A stretch of 64,000 bases of DNA from Psococerastis gibbosa (lineage: Eukaryota; Arthropoda; Insecta; Psocodea; Psocidae): positions 4,340,001 through 4,404,000 of the forward strand of contig OZ020484.1 in NCBI GenBank assembly GCA_963971405.1. The letters are read 5' to 3'. A program made the position numbers and the translations under genes. Below the pieces are notes generated by a model, which made no database searches, was not told the origin of the DNA, and saw nothing but the letters and a program-made list of their open reading frames with translations. Position 1 is the stretch's first letter; each line of letters starts with the position of its first letter. Shown piece by piece: positions 54,441-64,000 of the stretch.

Positions 54441-55879
54441 AAACTTCTAGGCTTTGAAATTCATTACCAGAAGAAACTAAGACAGGGCCATAATTTTTGG
54501 AGGTTTACGACAAACCAGCCAACAATTTCTGAATGAGTGAGTGCATGCTTTTTTTTCTGTAGATTGTTTACTTTGCAGGAAGTTATGTGATTAAAACTGT
54601 ATATGAATACCAAAAATAGGTTAGCTGTAAGGGTAGCCCTCCGAAGTTAGACACTTGACATTGTGAGCAATATCGGCTAATTCGCACATAAAATATTCAG
54701 TGGCGTTAAAAGGACATATTGAAATTCACCCCTAGTTGATGAAGCAGTAGAATTAGGGCTGATAGGCCGTGGTCGATCTGAAAGCGTACTTCCAAACATT
54801 TGGTCAAAATCTGCTGTCGACACCTTCAGTGGCACTGGCTTCAGTGGCCGCAGACTTGTATCTTTTGGAAGTTCCAGATTCTACAGTTCATCATGTAACT
54901 CTGGTCGTAAAAGTCTTTGCAATTGTACGCGCCCCTAGTTTCAGCTTGTCCAAGGTAAAACAAGGTGATCAAGTAGAAAAAACCCATTAGGTAGCATAGT
55001 ACGGGTTACCAGCTATCTAGGTACCAGCAATTCATGTCAATGAACATGGGTAACTAGCGTGGCGCCAGAACATTGGCGCAGGACTAGCATAATTCATAGT
55101 GTAGGTAGCACAGACTTCGTACCTGGTTTGATGACACTGCCTGCTCATGAATGATCACACCTAGAGATGACTCACTATCATAATATGATATATGGTAATC
55201 ACCAACAATTGGGTAGGTCTAGAATATGCCATAGGTCATGGATCAAGTGTGGTGGGTTGAAAATGAGTGTAGTGGCGAGGAAATTTAATTGTCGCCTGTT
55301 TTCAATATTTGTTTGAAGAATTTTTCTTCTTAGTTCAACTGCGTGACCCAATTGGCGTAAAACTTTACTAAGTTCTTTTTATTCACAAAGAGTGACCGTT
55401 TTACACAGTTAATAGGCAGACTACTATCTGTATTAGAGTAATCTTAACGCTAACTCACGTCAAAAACTTGGAGCTATACAGGAGGGGGTCTAGCAGTGCC
55501 CCCAAAAATAAAAGTCAACTGTCTGGGTGGTCTGTCCAGATGCAAAACGGTGAGGATATTAGCTGCAGGTATAGAAACAAAACAGCCCTAACCTCAGATA
55601 TGACACCCCAATAACAAGGATTCAAACAAGTCCCGCCGGCAGCAAATTTTTGGATGGTTGATACACAGACACATTAACCATTTACTAACTTTAGAATTGA
55701 AAATCAGCGAGTAGATCAGTAAGGAGCCGGCTTTGTTAACATGTGGGAAAAATACAGTGTGATAGCCAAATGTTAAATTGGTTTAGGACCGGAACAAAAA
55801 CCATTACTTTTTGTTTTTGTAGAGCCAAATGTGCCGAGCAGACTTTCGACGAAAATAAAGTAATTTTTCACGAGCCATT
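54441..55879. other. Non-coding, nothing recognised
   Basis: Frames of 61-73 codons lack features. About 1.4 kb with no repeats recognised. Confidence 0.4.
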
Positions 55880-56035
55880 TACACATTTGTTCGTCATACC
55901 GCCCCACATGACGTCAAGCGGCTTGTAACTAATTCCAACGACCAGTCGCATTTTCTCAGTATTTTTTTTTTTAATGTACCTACTAAGACAATTGGGCACC
56001 CCAGACAAGACGTATTATGTCTTCCACTGAGGTCC
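55880..56035. repeat. Rep-H copy 2
   Basis: See 53725. About 150 bp with a short deletion. Confidence 0.7.
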
Positions 56036-56449
56036 CAATCACCTTGGGGTTTATTTCAATTGGGGTTAACTTACAGTAATTTAATACTATTCCCGGTGTT
56101 TGTGCTAATGCTTCATTAAAATAATAAACCCCGGTGTTACGTTAAGCCCAAATCGAAGTCTTTGATCTGACACTCCCCCCCCCCCTGCAATCTGCCGACA
56201 AGCGTACACAGGGGTCGACAATTTGACACCAATTACAATTACCGTGTAACCCTATACGGCTGTTAGGGCCAGGCCGACAACTTTCGCTGGCGCAGGGCCC
56301 GCACAAGGTTAACTGAGCGCCCATAATGATTGTTGTCTTGAAGATGTTTTGTTGCATTTCTGATTGCCTTCATTAAAATGATACGGACCCGCAAATTACT
56401 TCCTACATTGCTTGACTTTTTACTTACCTCACTGACTCTAGTGTAGTAG
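56036..56449. other. Non-coding; C13 tract
   Basis: C run at 56177-56189. No gene seen. Confidence 0.35.
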
Positions 56450-56616
56450 GTACGCACAAATAATAAGTAAATAAGTAAATTCATAAGATACCCAGTGATT
56501 TAAATAAATAAATAAAACGCAACTTTTCAACAAAAAAAATACATTTTATACTTACAAAAACCCTTAGAACCCCCCCCCCCCCTAAATTTTCCGCTGGATC
56601 CGTCCTTGGTACGCAC
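56450..56616. mobile_element. hAT remnant with one clear end
   Basis: The right end CTGGATCCGTCCTTG at 56594-56608 matches the hAT end at 58914. The 8-bp repeat GTACGCAC occurs at 56450-56457 and 56609-56616, but the left end between them is not a recognisable terminus. Left end probably lost. Confidence 0.5.
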
Positions 56617-57174
56617 CTGACATGACACTTCTCACCAGTGTGAGCAGGGAGGTTCAGTGCCCCAACCCTTATTTACAATAAGCTAGTTGTTAAAATTAGT
56701 TAAAAGAAGTAGATCAATTTAATTTATTAAATGACTTTCACGTTCTAGTGGGTGTTGCTAAACTTGAGTACAAAATAACCTAAACTACAGTCAGGGGCGG
56801 GCACAGCAATATTTTTTGAAGGGGTCACCACGAGGGCTGCCAGAACCAGGGGCGGATTAAGCCCATTTGAGGGGCGGGGTAGTTGGGGTCAAAATAGAAG
56901 AAATATAATTATGCAGTACCGATGAAATTGAAATAAGAGCGAAATAAATTAACTTACAATAGATTAATTACAAAATTAAGCTACTCCTTTAAATTAAGTG
57001 ACATTAACGTGGTATAATGAGAAAACACATTATTTTTTTCATTCGAAATCTACAACTTTATAATTAATTTGGGAGAACTTGGACGTCCATGGCTGCGACA
57101 GGAAAGTCGTTAAATTCTAGGGCCAAGATGAAGTAGTTTGTGCGCACAATAATTATACGTGCTAATATTTGATT
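56617..57174. other. Non-coding; two orphan hAT ends
   Basis: CAGGGGCGGGCACAGCAATA near 56793 and CAGGGGCGGATTAAGCCCAT near 56849 look like two hAT left termini. No right ends found. Confidence 0.45.
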
Positions 57175-57360
57175 AAATAAATAAATAATGACTTTCTGTT
57201 CCATTACTAAGCCAACCTAGCGGAGTTAGGGCTATAAAGCCCTCTCTTACACTCAACTAGAAAGACCCGGGACCGCCTGCTTTACATGCCCTCCGAAGCA
57301 TGGGCAGTTTCGGGTGATGAAAGTCGGAGCCTATACCACTATTCTACATGTCCTGAATAA
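57175..57360 (-). mobile_element. SINE-A copy with internal deletion
   Basis: Tail (AAAT)n and body present; the box B region is deleted between 57300 and 57310. The head ends CTACATGTCCTGAA. Confidence 0.85.
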
Positions 57361-57467
57361 ATGTTTAGCACTGGTATCGGTCGGATTTTATAGTTCAGTG
57401 TCAAGACTTACTGTATTTCATTTTAAATTTCCAATAACTCAGCTGTTTTATTTTCTTATTTCTTGCA

Positions 57468-57520
57468 TTGACCTTTGGACCACCGGTGGTCCATGGACCA
57501 CAGGCTGGAAACCCCTGCTC
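57468..57520 (-). mobile_element. hAT terminus fragment
   Basis: Minus strand CAGGGGTTTCCAGCCTGTGG followed by TCCATGGACCACCGGTGG matches the well-known Charlie-like hAT end style. No partner end found. Confidence 0.55.
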
Positions 57521-57767
57521 TAAACTAAACATTGCAGCCGTAGGATTTCTGTGGTGACATTACAAACAAAATACGAACACACCAGTCGTATGTGAGCAAA
57601 ATGTGACACTGTCATCTTATTTATCAATAGTAAAAACCTAAGATGACACTGTCGCACTTCGTATACAAACGGATAATATAGTCTTCTCATATAAAGTCAC
57701 TCTACACAGAAAAGCTACGACTGCCGTATATACACATTTTTAGTCTACTTCCATTGTCCTCTTTATC
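57521..57767. other. Non-coding, nothing recognised
   Basis: No gene or repeat recognised. Confidence 0.35.
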
Positions 57768-57797
57768 TTAGGCAAGTACATACCGTTCAGTACTTAC

Positions 57798-57967
57798 ACC
57801 ACTTAATAAAGAGCCAATTTCGTAACATCCAGCCTTGTCTTCCCCCAAACCCCTAATTAACAACTCCACCTGCCTTTCAACACAATTCTTTTTCTTATCA
57901 AACCTCATATCATTAAATCCCATCCTCGGTGCGTCCATTGTTCGGCATAAGATCATACGGCAGAGCA
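57798..57967 (-). CDS. Weak exon candidate
   Basis: Minus frame gives MDAPRMGFNDMRFDKKKN and ERQVELLIRGLGEDKAGC, ending at a donor-like GGT|GTAAGTA (57798/57797) and starting after an acceptor-like TTACAG (57968). Open through both. No recognised domain; unusual for the AT-rich background. Unconfirmed. Confidence 0.25.
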
Positions 57968-58057
57968 CTGTAATCCATTAGGCCACTTTTACGTACAGTT
58001 ATTGCAACATTGTCTCAGGCGACGAAGGCACAGTTAGTATAATTTTTCTTCTGTTCA

Positions 58058-58261
58058 TTATAGGTACACACGGATGATTGATGATTCTCGCAGTCGCGAT
58101 TTGCCGAAGTCTTTTCCATAGTAGCCATAGGGGTAGCAGAAGATTTCTTGTCGACTTCGGAATCTGTCATGGAGTTGACCACACGAAAGTGCACTGTTTT
58201 CCCCTAGACACGCCAGATCATACAAATTTTCTGAATCAGACTTGTCGTTTGCACCGACCAT
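58058..58261 (-). CDS. Weak upstream exon candidate
   Basis: Minus frame from ATG at 58261, MVGANDKSDSENLYDLACLG, 67 codons to a stop. It lies just upstream of the candidate exon at 57798 on the same strand. A second frame is also open here. Low confidence. Confidence 0.2.
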   Translation of the reverse strand: MVGANDKSDSENLYDLACLGENSALSCGQLHDRFRSRQEIFCYPYGYYGKDFGKSRLRESSIIRVYL

Positions 58262-58277
58262 TCACCAAGCCCTGTCC

Positions 58278-58551
58278 CTACAATGCAGTGGCGTAACAGA
58301 ACACAGAAGGGTAGCAAGTTATGCAAGGCATACCCCCGGCCAAAGGGGGATTTTCTAAAAAATACCTAAAAATTAAAAAAAAACTAATTAAGATAAGAAA
58401 ATGGAAGTTTAAAAGACAAAAACTAATTTCGGGCCAGAAAGTTAAGTGATATTCGTGGTACTAGCTCAGTGGCGTAACAAATTTTGGGGAGTCCTGAAAT
58501 CTCGGTCTTGCGTATGGGCCTACCAAAATTTGTTATGCCACTGCTACACTG
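58278..58551. mobile_element. 258-bp hAT MITE
   Basis: Element 58286-58543 with ends CAGTGGCGTAACA and TGTTATGCCACTG. The 8-bp flanks CTACAATG/CTACACTG agree at 7 of 8. A second copy of the left end (58467, CAGTGGCGTAACAAATTTTG) lies inside and forms a small 77-bp hairpin with the right end. Confidence 0.8.
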
Positions 58552-58733
58552 AAAAAGGCATCGGCAAATTGTGACTGGGGGAATCGTCAATCTATACAGG
58601 GCCTTAACTTCTAAGTAAATATGTATATTTCCACCTTACCACATAGGTATTGTATATACACTGGACTTTTTATATACTGTACACTGGACTTTCTCGCTAC
58701 CTTTTCCAAGACTCCAACGACAACCAAGTACAA
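58552..58733. other. Non-coding, nothing recognised
   Basis: No gene or repeat recognised. Confidence 0.35.
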
Positions 58734-58936
58734 GACAGAACCATGGACGGAGATACAGAGGGGGGACACGGGGGTAGCTGCCCCCCCCCCCCAAAAAAAA
58801 AAAAATTGGTAAATCTATTGTAAATTAATTTATTACGCTATTACGCTCTGATTTAATCGATCCTACATGTTTTTCCTATTTGACCCACAACCCCCCCCCC
58901 CCCTCAAAATGGGCTGGATCCGTCCCTGGACAGAAC
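58734..58936. mobile_element. 187-bp hAT MITE with perfect TSD
   Basis: Element 58742-58928 with perfect 8-bp flanks GACAGAAC (58734-58741, 58929-58936). Ends are CATGGACGGAG and GGATCCGTCCCTG, with C runs of 12 and 14 inside. Shares its right half with 12411-12506. Confidence 0.9.
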
Positions 58937-59280
58937 TAGATTCTCGCCATTTACGCTATTTACTTGCAATTTGATTATAGCCATTTTACCGCAATTCGAC
59001 GAATCGTCTGGCGGATGAATACAATAAATATGGAATGTATACGGTAGCAGCAACAGCTGCACTGCGGTGTAGTCCCCCTCCAGACCGCAGCACATGCTGT
59101 AGCTATTTTCAGGACGGGGCCCGTCGGCGTTCCCCCAGCCGAAACCGCCTTTTCGTCTCCAGCACGTATTACTAGTTACTCGTTAGTAACCTTCCCGTCT
59201 ATACCCTTCTTGAATAAACAAATATTTAATAAGTCAGTAAATTAAATTTAAAAAAAATATTAAGCATCGGATTTTAAGTG
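58937..59280. other. Non-coding, nothing recognised
   Basis: No gene or repeat recognised. Confidence 0.4.
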
Positions 59281-59282
59281 CC

Positions 59283-59460
59283 AATTTTGTGCGCTCCACA
59301 TCCTGAAACTTCCTCGAAAACGATGGAAGGATGAGTTGGAAACTGACTTTCGCGAGTTGGGAGATGGTGGAGCGTTGTACAAAACTGGAGGAGTATTGTC
59401 GAGCAGGCCAAAGGTGATCAAGGGCTGCAGAGCCAGAAGAAGAGGAAGAAGACATCCTTA
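59283..59460 (-). mobile_element. LINE C-terminal remnant
   Basis: Read as the plus strand: CTCGAAAACGATGGAAGGAT gives RKRWKDELETDFRELGDGGA, then ALYKTGGV. RKRW.DEL is a common LINE C-terminal motif. Coding sense is plus despite the family being annotated here on minus in other copies; frames are broken. Confidence 0.55.
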
Positions 59461-60004
59461 AACTACTATAGTTGTAATTTTGCGGTTCATAGAGTTCACA
59501 ATTTAAACAACCTGACGATCTCAGCAGAACGAAATGGCACCGAGAAAGTAAAAAAAAATGTGCACAGTGCGCACGACGCGCGTTCCGGTAGTTTACGTCG
59601 TGAATGAGTTCCCGGGGCCAGGCCCGAGCAAGGCCGCGCAAATACCAAATTCCTTATTAGGACAACGTTAATACCCAGAGTAATGTGTGACCTTAGAGCG
59701 AAAGTGAAATGGGCTGCGCGCGCACGTAGACCAGGGGCAAATCTTGTGTTTTTAAGACTGCCCCGGTTCGAGGTCAGCATGTGCTACCTGACATATTGCT
59801 CCATAATTTTCAATGAGCTTTGGAAATTTTACGTCAATTTCAGAGTACCTGGTTTGTTTCGGAAGAGAAAGGAACTTTTAATTCTGAAAATCAGGGTCTA
59901 TAGTGGCCTGAGGAGGATGTCTAATATTTTGCATAGATGCTCAATCAGGTACCAGCTCACCATGAGTTGAATTTATCCAAGCTTTTGACAGCGTTTGGCG
60001 ATAA
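59461..60004. other. Non-coding, GC-richer patch
   Basis: 59570-59650 is GC-rich (CGCACGACGCGCGTTCCG). A 95-codon plus frame at 59683 and a 94-codon minus frame at 59496 overlap it; no domains. Confidence 0.35.
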
Positions 60005-60440
60005 CTAGTCAAAGAATGGTGAAATTTTATGTGTCCCCTATCGTTCTACTATATGGCAGGGGGGATGGACGCTGACACATGCTATGGAGAACAGAATCAG
60101 TGCATTTGAAATTTGGAGAGATCGTGTCTCTAATGCTGTGGTCCTGAGGCGAATGGATTCAGATGACGAACTTCTGCGGAAGGTTCAGAAACGGAAACAT
60201 ACTTCGACCATGTGATGAGGACCGAAAAGTATCGCCTTCTGCAGTTCTGCATGTAATAAACCAAGGGAAGATGGAAAGGACAGAAGGCTACCGGCAGAAG
60301 AAAAACGTCCTGGTTGAAAAACCAGAGGGAGTTTTTGGCAAGAGCACGACACTTCATTTTTTTCACAGCCGCAGTCTCCAAGGTATAAATTGCCATAGTG
60401 ATCGCCAATCTTCGATAGAAGGGGCGTTTAAAGGAAAAGA
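60005..60440 (+). mobile_element. LINE ORF2 C-terminus, degraded
   Basis: Plus-strand peptides in shifting frames include HAMENRISAFEIWRDRVSNA, VVLRRMDSDDELLRKV and CSSACNKPRE. It is the same family as 47885, with several frameshifts and stops. The 3' end keeps the GATCGCCAATCTTCGAT block. Confidence 0.8.
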
Positions 60441-60863
60441 ATTAAAAGCATAATGGAAAAGCATCACTGAGAGTGAATTGAATTCTTAGGTAGAGGATGA
60501 CAGTCGCAATGAACCACAGTGATCATAGTTATCATAATGATCTATCTATACTGATCTGTGACAGCTCTACGATCAATAATTTAATGGAATATTTGATTTT
60601 GTGCATTTGAAAAGACTGCCAGACAAGCGGAATTCCCCTACTACGCCATTTATAGAACCAAGTAGATTTTTACAGGACATGTCGAACGTAGAACCGTCAA
60701 AAATATCCATTAAATCAGCAGAAATGCTCATCAATATTTCGATTTATGACATGTGGTTTTCCCTAACGCCATCTGGCCACAGTACATAAACTCCTTCCTC
60801 GGGAATATCACACCAAGTTTTAGTACAAAATAAATCAAACTCAATAATTGTGGCGAATATCTG
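60441..60863. other. Non-coding, nothing recognised
   Basis: No gene or repeat recognised. Confidence 0.4.
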
Positions 60864-61048
60864 TTAGGCGGCTATTCCACTTGTCAATATTCCGTCATTT
60901 GTGCATCAATAATTTGATGAGATTTTTGTTTTAAGGAGACTATTATGTAGATACCTCACTTATCTATTATAAATTATGTTATAATATGGTAGAAACCTAT
61001 TATTGATGCATAAATGACGGGATATTGACAAGTGGAATAGTCGCCTTA
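60864..61048. mobile_element. 179-bp Harbinger-type MITE
   Basis: Element 60867-61045 with TTA on both sides. The arms of about 47 bp start GGCGGCTATTCCACTTG and a mirrored GGCGACTATTCCACTTG, with three mismatches. The middle (TCTATTATAAATTATGTTAT) is shared with the long element at 11591. Confidence 0.9.
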
Positions 61049-61844
61049 GAAAGAGCTACATATATCATCTCTAAAACCCATCAGGAAAATTTCTTCTGTT
61101 TCTCCTGATATTTTTGACAACTCTACAATTATTGATACCGATTTCACAAAATATTTGATATTTACACATGTATGACTTTTCCCGTCTGATTGTCTCGTAA
61201 CTTGCCATGGTTAGAATGAAGTTGTACAGCCTATGAGATAAAATAGTCCATTAGGCATGGTTGAGGGAGTCAGCGAGTAGGCTTGCCATACAAGGTTGCA
61301 TTGCAGGATGACTGAAATGCAGGCATCCAGGCCCGTCAGATGGCTCTGCGTGCCACAAGACTAGTTAGTACCTAACTATACAGTATGTGCCTCACATACC
61401 GTATACCTAGTTTAAGGTAAGTGCAGTCTCCAGGCATGCACTTCTTCACAACGCCCTTGTATCTCCTTGTGTGGCGAGCCACTTTTTTGTCGTCTAGTGT
61501 TTCCAGGAGTTGCATGTGAATCCCAATCAAACTGGACTTATGATAAAAAGGAAATCAGACACCAGACTATCCGCGTTTTTGCAAGAAGGAAAATGTCACA
61601 GGAAATATTGATCGCCATAAATTAGAATAAACGTTCCACTACACCGTTAAAATCAGTTTTGTTTTTAATATAATAAGGGTCTTCACAATGTCACAATTTC
61701 AGTGTTATCGAGTTATCCCCAGTTAAGTGTGTTATGCTTCGGTCGGAACGGCCTTAATGGATTGGCCCCTTTTGAACGACTGCTTAGCAAGCCTTCCTGG
61801 GCATATGCTACCTGCAGGCATATTAACATAGAGCAAGAGGAGCC
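61049..61844. other. Non-coding, nothing recognised
   Basis: No gene or repeat recognised. Confidence 0.4.
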
Positions 61845-62040
61845 GGCCGCCAAACCAAGTTGAATCCAGCGGACCAGAGCAGGTTCAAAGCTGCAGATGA
61901 CTTGGTTGTGTGCACAGTGCCGGTAGGGAAACATGGTAGGACTTGTCCTGGTCACCTCCGAACTAATCGTGTGACTTCACTGTGTTTCCCAAGTGGTTCA
62001 GAATCCACTATAAATAGGAGGTCCACTGTCCTATGGGCTG
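61845..62040 (+). mobile_element. Rep-B copy (15387 subtype)
   Basis: GCCAAACCAAGTTGAATCCA to GGAGGTCCACTGTCCTATGG. Closely matches the complement of the 15387 insertion and belongs to that subtype. Confidence 0.75.
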
Positions 62041-62450
62041 GCATAGAACAGTCAAGTCGGGGTCGCTCTATGGGCCCAAATTTGAGGCCTAAGTCGTTAT
62101 TAACCCGACGAACACTACTACTACTACTACTAGAGCAAGAGGACACCAAGTCAATCACAGTAGCTTATCACAGTGAATGTGTTCACGAAACGTTCGACAA
62201 CTTAACAGCCGAACGTCAAAAGCATTTGTAAAGTCTACTAATCCCTTCCAGCCGAGCTGCTTCGTAAGGGACTGCTGGCTACTGCATTACAATTCCCACT
62301 TAATTCTTGACTGATCCTGCCCGGATTTGATAAATGGATACATGACCAGACATTTCATTTCAACTGCTACAGTACCTCTGTAAACGACGTACATGGACAG
62401 CGGTAATCTTGTTTTTGATTTTTTAAACATTATACATTGCTATAACTATA
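62041..62450. other. Non-coding; (ACT)n
   Basis: Seven-unit ACT repeat at 62108-62131. A 123-codon frame spans Rep-B and this microsatellite; not a gene. Confidence 0.4.
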
Positions 62451-62451
62451 A

Positions 62452-62550
62452 ACTATCATACTTCGGCCATGTGATGAGGAACGAAAAGTATCGCATTCTG
62501 CACGTAATAATCCAAGGGAAGATAGAAGGGCTGAAGACCATCCCCTGATT
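62452..62550 (+). mobile_element. LINE ORF2 C-terminal fragment
   Basis: Plus peptide YFGHVMRNEKYRILHVIIQG, then KIEG. Same family as 47885; cut off after about 30 codons. Confidence 0.8.
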
Positions 62551-62559
62551 GAAAAATCT

Positions 62560-62700
62560 GTGCTTGTCCTTGAGCGATACCCTACACGCCATGCGATCGG
62601 AGACCTGTCATAACTCAACACGGGTACTAACCTACAGAGGTGACTGAAGAGGTCAATCGGATGCATTCATTAAATTGTTTCTATGCGATTAATTTAAATT
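62560..62700 (+). repeat. Rep-E copy, uninterrupted
   Basis: CCATGCGATCGGAGACCTGT to TGCGATTAATTT. It preserves the empty site (CACGGGTACTAACC) for the MITE at 32447. Confidence 0.75.
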
Positions 62701-63424
62701 TTTTATAAAAAGTAGACTAAGTGGCCTTAATAGCTGTCTTAAGTAGGGTACAGTACTTTCGAAAAGCTGATGCTCTATAGGCGAAAACAAATTTATACTC
62801 GAAGCCATAAAATCATAATCCATTAAATCTTGTAATACAATAATCCACCCCTACGGAAAACTTCAAAATCAGGATAATGGTCTATACAGAAACGCTAAAA
62901 AGACACCCTACATAGCACCTCATTTAATGCATTTGACAGAATAGCATAAAAAGATAAACCTTTCAATTTTGCAGATGAAACGAAACAAAATCTGCAAAAA
63001 ATGATAGGAATTTCTATAATTCTACGGTGTTGGAAGGTTACCGTATAGGCTTGGGAGAGAGGCCACCCCTGTGCAGTGAGGTAACACTATCTGGCGCATC
63101 TCTTTACTACGGCTTCCTTGTTGTCTTACACACAGGTAGAAAATACCCATTGCTTCCTACAAAGGACTCCATTGATTTTAATCTTTCTCGATTTTCAATA
63201 GAGCTTTGTATGTTGTCCCTTTGAGGGAGAATATGTGTACAATCTGATATCTTTGACCCAATTTTTGGAGTTTTTAACAATTAATTGGTTTTAAACTTCT
63301 TTTCAAACCCCGCTGAATTATGTATTTCACTACTTGAGGCGCTATTTACGGACATAAGACTACTTATTAATGGTCTATTGAACCTTATCCTACCAAAAAC
63401 CTCAATGATTTTTTTATCCACTCC
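62701..63424. other. Non-coding, nothing recognised
   Basis: A 65-codon frame at 63027 has no features. Confidence 0.4.
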
Positions 63425-63500
63425 CTCGATGTCAACCCACCCCGGCTACAAGCGATAATGGACAAGCTGAGACAGGCTTACCATTGTGCCAGACGTGAAC
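63425..63500 (+). repeat. Rep-C 3' fragment
   Basis: CGATGTCAACCCACCCCGGC, then GACAAGCTGAGACAGGCTTA. Confidence 0.65.
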
Positions 63501-63554
63501 GTGACTTAAAAAAAGCCAAGGCAAAGATCCTTATACCAGCCCTCCACCAGTTTT

Positions 63555-63695
63555 GTTGAAAGTTGAATCCGCCCGAACAGAGGATGTTCCAAACTGCAGC
63601 CAACTTAGTAGTGTACACAGCGTTGGCAGAGGAACATGGTGGGACATGATAACGCTGAGACTAGACCAGTTAATTTAGGGGCGTGTCGAGTCCTG
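63555..63695 (+). mobile_element. Rep-B 5' fragment
   Basis: AAAGTTGAATCCGCCCGAAC to GCGTGTCGAGTCCTG. The LINE begins directly after. Confidence 0.7.
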
Positions 63696-64000
63696 ACGAT
63701 CTTCCACCCAGAGTCCTCAATCCATTCGCCTCAGCATTAGGGATACGATTTCCTCAGGTTATCCACAGCATTCGTCTGTATATCCGCATTTCAAATGCAC
63801 AGATTCTGTCCTCAATAACTTGTGTCATACCATATATGTATGTAGAATGATTGGGGACATATAACATTTCACAATTTTCAATTTCCGACACTGAACTCCT
63901 TAAAAGGATTTTATTATTATCATCGATTATTAGAAAGCTTTGTTGCACATGGCCAAAGTATGTTTCCATTGCTTAACCGTCAGCAGCAGCAGCAGCAGCA
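63696..64000 (-). mobile_element. LINE ORF2 C-terminus, runs off the window
   Basis: Minus peptide contains IEDRICAFEMRIYRRMLWIT, the conserved region upstream of the GHVMRNE block. A (CAG)n run of about six units closes the window, where the coding sense reads LLLTVK-like. The GHV block at 63940-63970 is interrupted by about 110 bp of other sequence. No reverse transcriptase core is inside the window. Confidence 0.75.

Overview
The window looks like AT-rich intergenic DNA from an invertebrate animal genome. No bacterial gene layout, ribosome-binding sites or operons are visible. The longest intact reading frame is a transposase. Most other recognisable sequence is eukaryotic transposon debris: non-LTR retrotransposon (LINE) tails, tRNA-derived SINEs, and short inverted-repeat DNA elements (MITEs). 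The phylum is not resolved. The LINE C-termini and a short motif near 1850-1990 and 25660-25860 remind me of arthropod repeats, but that is an impression and not a test.

The one confident gene lies on the minus strand at 23130-25574. It is an 814-residue hAT transposase of the TTF zinc finger/DUF4371 (ZMYM-like) group. It sits inside a complete element at 22838-26604, with 14-bp terminal inverted repeats (13/14 identical) and a perfect 8-bp target duplication (ACTGAAAC). The element looks young and could be autonomous. Several small hAT-type non-autonomous elements with 8-bp duplications lie elsewhere (18118, 31816, 41578, 58286, 58742).

Other families are also well delimited. Nine elements are PIF/Harbinger-like, with TTA/TAA duplications: seven of one nested family and two related forms. 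One of the seven is a broken half element. A separate 742-bp Harbinger-like element at 49010-49751 keeps a scrap of transposase. Other families include a TTAA-flanked foldback (46824), a TA-flanked MITE nested in a SINE-like repeat (32447), and a three-copy family of about 350 bp (6195, 19862, 36383). A tRNA-derived SINE (SINE-A) has at least nine copies. Four more dispersed repeats are named here Rep-B, Rep-C, Rep-E and Rep-H. At least a dozen fragments are 3' ends of LINE ORF2.

The most unusual system is a three-member family (27235, 28082, 40425). Each copy has a 12-bp target duplication, subterminal inverted repeats, and the same 43-bp one-sided tail. The largest copy is a near-perfect hairpin with arms of about 230 bp. 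I do not know a described superfamily with this combination.

Layout: 1-22.8 kb is SINE, LINE and MITE mosaic with a 167-bp tandem array at 20.8-21.5 kb; 22.8-26.6 kb is the hAT element; 27.2-31.4 kb holds two foldback copies, a 5'-truncated LINE and two tandem arrays; 31.6-41.9 kb is nested MITEs, SINEs and the large foldback; 42-64 kb is further LINE, SINE and hAT/Harbinger debris with a few weak exon candidates. Host gene content is at best a few unconfirmed exons (29999-30252, 37690-38241, 46382-46611, 57798-58261).
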